DNA of 64,000 bases from CAVYVZ01 sp963772065 (GTDB taxonomy: Bacteria; Acidobacteriota; Vicinamibacteria; Vicinamibacterales; UBA2999): the NCBI GenBank assembly GCA_963772065.1, contig CAVYVZ010000010.1, positions 372,001-436,000 on the forward strand, given 5' to 3'. Positions 61,387 to 64,000 of this stretch are shown one piece after another. Position numbers and translations under genes: made by a program. A model generated the notes under the pieces. It did no database searches. It was not told the origin of the DNA and saw only the letters and a program-made list of their open reading frames with translations. Numbering within the stretch: the first letter of the stretch is position 1; each line of letters opens with the position of its first letter.

Positions 61387-62803
61387 CCTCGTTCTTCGAT
61401 CTGCCGTTCGAGGAGCCTCCGTCACCGGAACCCGCCGACTCCGCCCAGAGCGGGGTCGTGCGCGAGCCGACGCGACGCCGCATCCTCTCGGTATCGGAGC
61501 TGACCGCCGGCATCCGCACGCTCCTCGAGGAGCGCTTCGTCGAGCTGTGGGTGGAGGGCGAGCTGTCGAACTGCCGCGTCTGGAACACCGGACACATGTA
61601 CTTCACGCTGAAGGACGGGGCGCGCAGATCAAAGGCGTGATGTTCCGGTCGGCGCTGCGCTATCTCAAATTCAAGCCGCAGGACGGGCTGCGCGTCGTCG
61701 CGCGCGGCCGCATCACGGTCTACGACCCGAAGGGCGAGTACCAGATCGTGTGCGAGCACCTCGAGCCCGAGGGGCTCGGCGCGCTGCAGCTTGCTTTCGA
61801 TCAGCTGAAGCAGCGGCTGGCGAAGGAAGGCCTCTTCGACCCCCGCCGCAAGCGCTCCCTCCCGTCGCTGCCGCGCAAGATAGGCGTGGTGACGTCGCTG
61901 GAGGGTGCGGCGATCCGCGACATCATCAAGGTGCTGCGGCGCCGCCATCCAAACGCGCACCTCGTCATCCGGCCGGCGCGCGTGCAGGGCGAGGGGGCGG
62001 CACTCGACATCGCCCGCGCCGTGACCGCGATCGGCAAGGTCAAGGGCGTCGACGTGGTCATCGTCGGACGGGGCGGCGGCTCGATCGAGGATCTGTGGGC
62101 GTTCAATGAAGAAGTCGTCGCGAGGGCGATCGCCGGCTGTCCCGTGCCGACGATCTCCGCCGTCGGACACGAGACGGACGTGACCATCGCCGACTTCGTC
62201 GCCGATGTCCGTGCGCCAACGCCGTCGGCCGCAGCGGAGATCGTGGTCTCGCGGAAGGACGATTTCCGCGCCGCGATCGATCGGATGTCGCATCGCCTGT
62301 CAACGGCGATGCGCGGCCGCATGCGGCGGGTGGAGCTGCAGGTGCGCGCGCTCGAAGCGCGACCCGGCTTCGGCGGGTTCCGCGGGCACGTCGCGGTTCG
62401 CGGCCGGCACGTGGCGGAGCTGACGCACGAGATGCGACGCGCGATGCGGGAGGCCCTTTCCCGGCGCGAGCGCGCGTACCAGGTGCTTCGGCTGAAGCTC
62501 GAGACCTTCGACTTACGCAGGCGCCTGGGCGTCGTCCGCACGCGTCTCGTCGGCGTTGACGGCCGCCTTGCTGCCGCCGTCGCACGCCATCTACATGCGT
62601 CCGATGGCCGGCTGCGCGGCGCGGCGGCCCGTCTCGACAGCCTGAGCCCGCTGGCTGTGCTCGCCCGTGGCTACGCCGTGTGCTGGAACGCGGATCGGAC
62701 CGCAATCATCCGCGACACATCGCACGTAAGCACAGGCGATGCGGTGCATGTCAGGCTTCACCGGGGCGAGCTCCACTGCCATGTCGACAGATCCGACAAT
62801 TAA
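61383..62803 (+). CDS. xseA: Exodeoxyribonuclease VII large subunit (one frame break)
   Basis: About 473 codons of the ExoVII large subunit, which with XseB degrades single-stranded DNA. It has an OB-fold N-terminus (FVELWVEGELSNCRVWNTGH), a frame break near 61622, then KGVMFRSALRYLKFKPQDG and the catalytic domain (KIGVVTSLEGAAIRDIIKVL, RGGGSIEDLWAFNEEVVARA, GHETDVTIADFVADVRAPTP). The 3' end includes LSPLAVLARGYAVCWNAD. The start overlaps ymdB by ATGA. Confidence 0.95.
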
Positions 62804-63026
62804 AGACTTCGAGGCGGCCGTTGCCGAGCTCGAGACGATCGTGAAGAAACTCGAGGAAGGCGACCTTCCGCTCGAGAAGTCGCTCGAGCTGTACGAGCGC
62901 GGCGTGCACCTTTCGCGCTTCTGCCATGCGCGGCTCGAGGAAGCCGAGCGGCGGATTGAAATCCTCAACGAGCGCGGACAGCTGAAGCCAGCGCCTGCGA
63001 ACCTGGGGTCCGATGGACCTGAGTGA
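62781..63026 (+). CDS. xseB: Exodeoxyribonuclease VII small subunit
   Basis: An 81-residue ExoVII small subunit: IKDFEAAVAELETIVKKLEE, GDLPLEKSLELYERGVHLSR and CHARLEEAERRIEIL form the expected helical hairpin. The ATG at 62781 was chosen because it precedes the family start; the gene overlaps the xseA end by 23 bases, which suggests translational coupling. Confidence 0.95.
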   Translation: MSTDPTIKDFEAAVAELETIVKKLEEGDLPLEKSLELYERGVHLSRFCHARLEEAERRIEILNERGQLKPAPANLGSDGPE

Positions 63027-63931
63027 GTACCTGACGGCGCGTCAGGCCGAGATCGACGCCGCGCTCGCCCGTGCACTCCCCTCCCCTCCAGACTGTCCTG
63101 CCGTCGTCGCCGACGCGATGCGGTACAGCGTGACCGCCGGCGGCAAGCGACTGCGGCCGCTGCTCTGTCTCGCCAGCGCCGACGCGGTGGGCGGCGACCG
63201 CGTGCTGGCGATGCCCGCGGCGTGCGCGATCGAGCTGATTCATACGTACTCGCTCATCCACGACGACCTGCCGGCGATGGACGACGACACGATGCGCCGC
63301 GGCCGGCCGACGCTGCACGTCGTGGCCGGGGAAGGCATGGCCATCCTGGCCGGCGACGGGCTGCAGGCGGAAGCGTTCCGCCTCCTGGCGCGCGAGCCGG
63401 CGAGCCGCGATCCCGGCGTCGTCGTGCGCAAGCTGCGGACGATCGATGTGATCGCGACGGCGGCCGGGTCCACGCGGCATGGTTGGCGGCCAGGCTCTCG
63501 ACCTCGCCGCCGTCACGCCCGCGCCAGACGGGCGGACACCGCCGCCCTTCGATGCGGACAGCCTGCGCACGATGCACGCGAAGAAAACGGGCGCCCTCAT
63601 CCGCGCGTCGGCGGCGGCTGGCGCCATCATGGGGGGCGGAGACGACGATGCCGTCGGCGCCATCGATCGGTGCGGCATCGAGCTCGGCCTCGCCTTTCAG
63701 ATCGTCGACGACATCCTCGACGTGGAGGGCGCGTCCGCGGATCTCGGCAAGACGGCCGGCAAGGACGCCGCATCGGGAAAGCCCACGTATCCGTCACTGT
63801 TCGGCGTCGAGGCATCGCGGCGCATGGCACGCGAATGCATCGCGCGCGCCGAGGCGAGCTTGCGCGGCGCCGGTCTCGTCGATGCGCGGCTGCTCGAAAT
63901 CGGCCGGTGGATCGTCGAACGCTCGCATTGA
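63013..63931 (+). CDS. ispA: Polyprenyl (farnesyl) diphosphate synthase (one frame break)
   Basis: About 305 codons of a trans-isoprenyl synthase making farnesyl or geranylgeranyl diphosphate. It has GGKRLRPLLCLASADA, the first Asp-rich motif LIHDDLPAMDDDTMRRGRPT, MAILAGDGLQAEAF, then a frame break near 63475. GGQALDLAAVTP and the second Asp-rich motif VDDILDVEGASADLGKTAGK follow, with GIELGLAFQI just before them. The ATG at 63013 overlaps the end of xseB by 14 bases. The exact chain length is unknown. Confidence 0.93.
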
Positions 63932-64000
63932 AGGCGCGCCTGGATCAGCTGCTCGTCGACAAGGGACTGGCGCCGTCGCGTGAACGCGCGCGTGCCCTGA
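63928..64000 (+). CDS. tlyA: TlyA-family S4-domain protein (cut by window end)
   Basis: The first 24 codons read from a TTG start that overlaps the ispA stop: KARLDQLLVDKGLAPSRERA. This matches the S4 RNA-binding domain at the start of TlyA/haemolysin-like 2'-O-methyltransferases. The rest lies outside the window. The usual xseAB-ispA neighbour dxs is not between them here. Confidence 0.7.
   Translation, partial: MKARLDQLLVDKGLAPSRERARAL

Noticed and set aside
60127..61425. Long minus-strand frame opposite hsp20 and ymdB
   Set aside because: Antisense to two recognised genes, with low-complexity arginine-rich ends.

Overview
The window looks like chromosomal DNA of a GC-rich (roughly two-thirds G+C by eye) Gram-negative bacterium. 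Lipid A genes (lpxB, lpxD), many predicted outer-membrane barrels, TonB/FecR signalling, paired M16 peptidases, a DUF1259 protein, an AMMECR1/Memo pair and Tat- and Sec-exported hydrolases fit an Acidobacteriota genome, perhaps Vicinamibacteria. That placement is inference from gene content, not a measured result. I recognised no rRNA, tRNA, CRISPR array, transposase, integrase or prophage. Many genes carry single-base frameshifts that leave an otherwise intact protein once the frame is restored. They are dense in the first 13 kb and sparse afterwards, so they probably reflect sequencing or assembly error rather than decay.

Layout. 1-7.8 kb: copper/heavy-metal defence, with a P-type ATPase and a small YHS protein on the minus strand and a His-rich exported protein followed by a CusCBA-type RND efflux system on the plus strand. 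7.75-14.5 kb (minus): one apparent operon of response regulator, sensor kinase, DUF1080-like protein, a ferric-iron-type ABC importer (substrate-binding protein, permease, ATPase) and an unknown exported protein. 14.7-17.9 kb (plus): four genes for exported or membrane proteins, divergent from the response regulator across a symmetric pair of regulator boxes. 17.9-28.3 kb (minus): DUF1259 protein, M49-like peptidase, YqgE, queG, acnA, an outer-membrane barrel, a matrixin-type protease and lpxB. 28.5-34.8 kb (minus): LolA-like domain, two M16 peptidases, a barrel, lpxD and a Mit_KHE1-family protein. 34.9-40.7 kb: small exported proteins, a CPA2 cation/proton antiporter, endonuclease IV and a YdjM-like membrane protein. 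40.7-51.3 kb (minus): an unusual train running from Memo and AMMECR1 through an orphan solute-binding protein, a hybrid histidine kinase, an outer-membrane protein, a secreted protein, an ECF sigma factor and a FecR protein to a TonB-dependent receptor. 51.4-64 kb: gatCA, an exported phosphatase pair, rpoZ, hsp20, dnaK, an IF-2B-like protein, a Tat-type M20 hydrolase, a second hsp20, ymdB, xseAB, a polyprenyl synthase and the start of tlyA.

The most notable non-coding signal is a set of 3'-end elements built from short words repeated with small variations, usually folding back into an imperfect hairpin. The word differs from locus to locus. Most begin within about 25 bases downstream of a stop codon, or contain the stop codon itself. 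Other candidates are the divergent two-component operator at 14.5 kb, the stacked two-component plus sigma/FecR signalling operon at 40.7-49.9 kb, and an AT-rich dnaK promoter that predicts a leaderless mRNA and carries a long-spaced inverted repeat.
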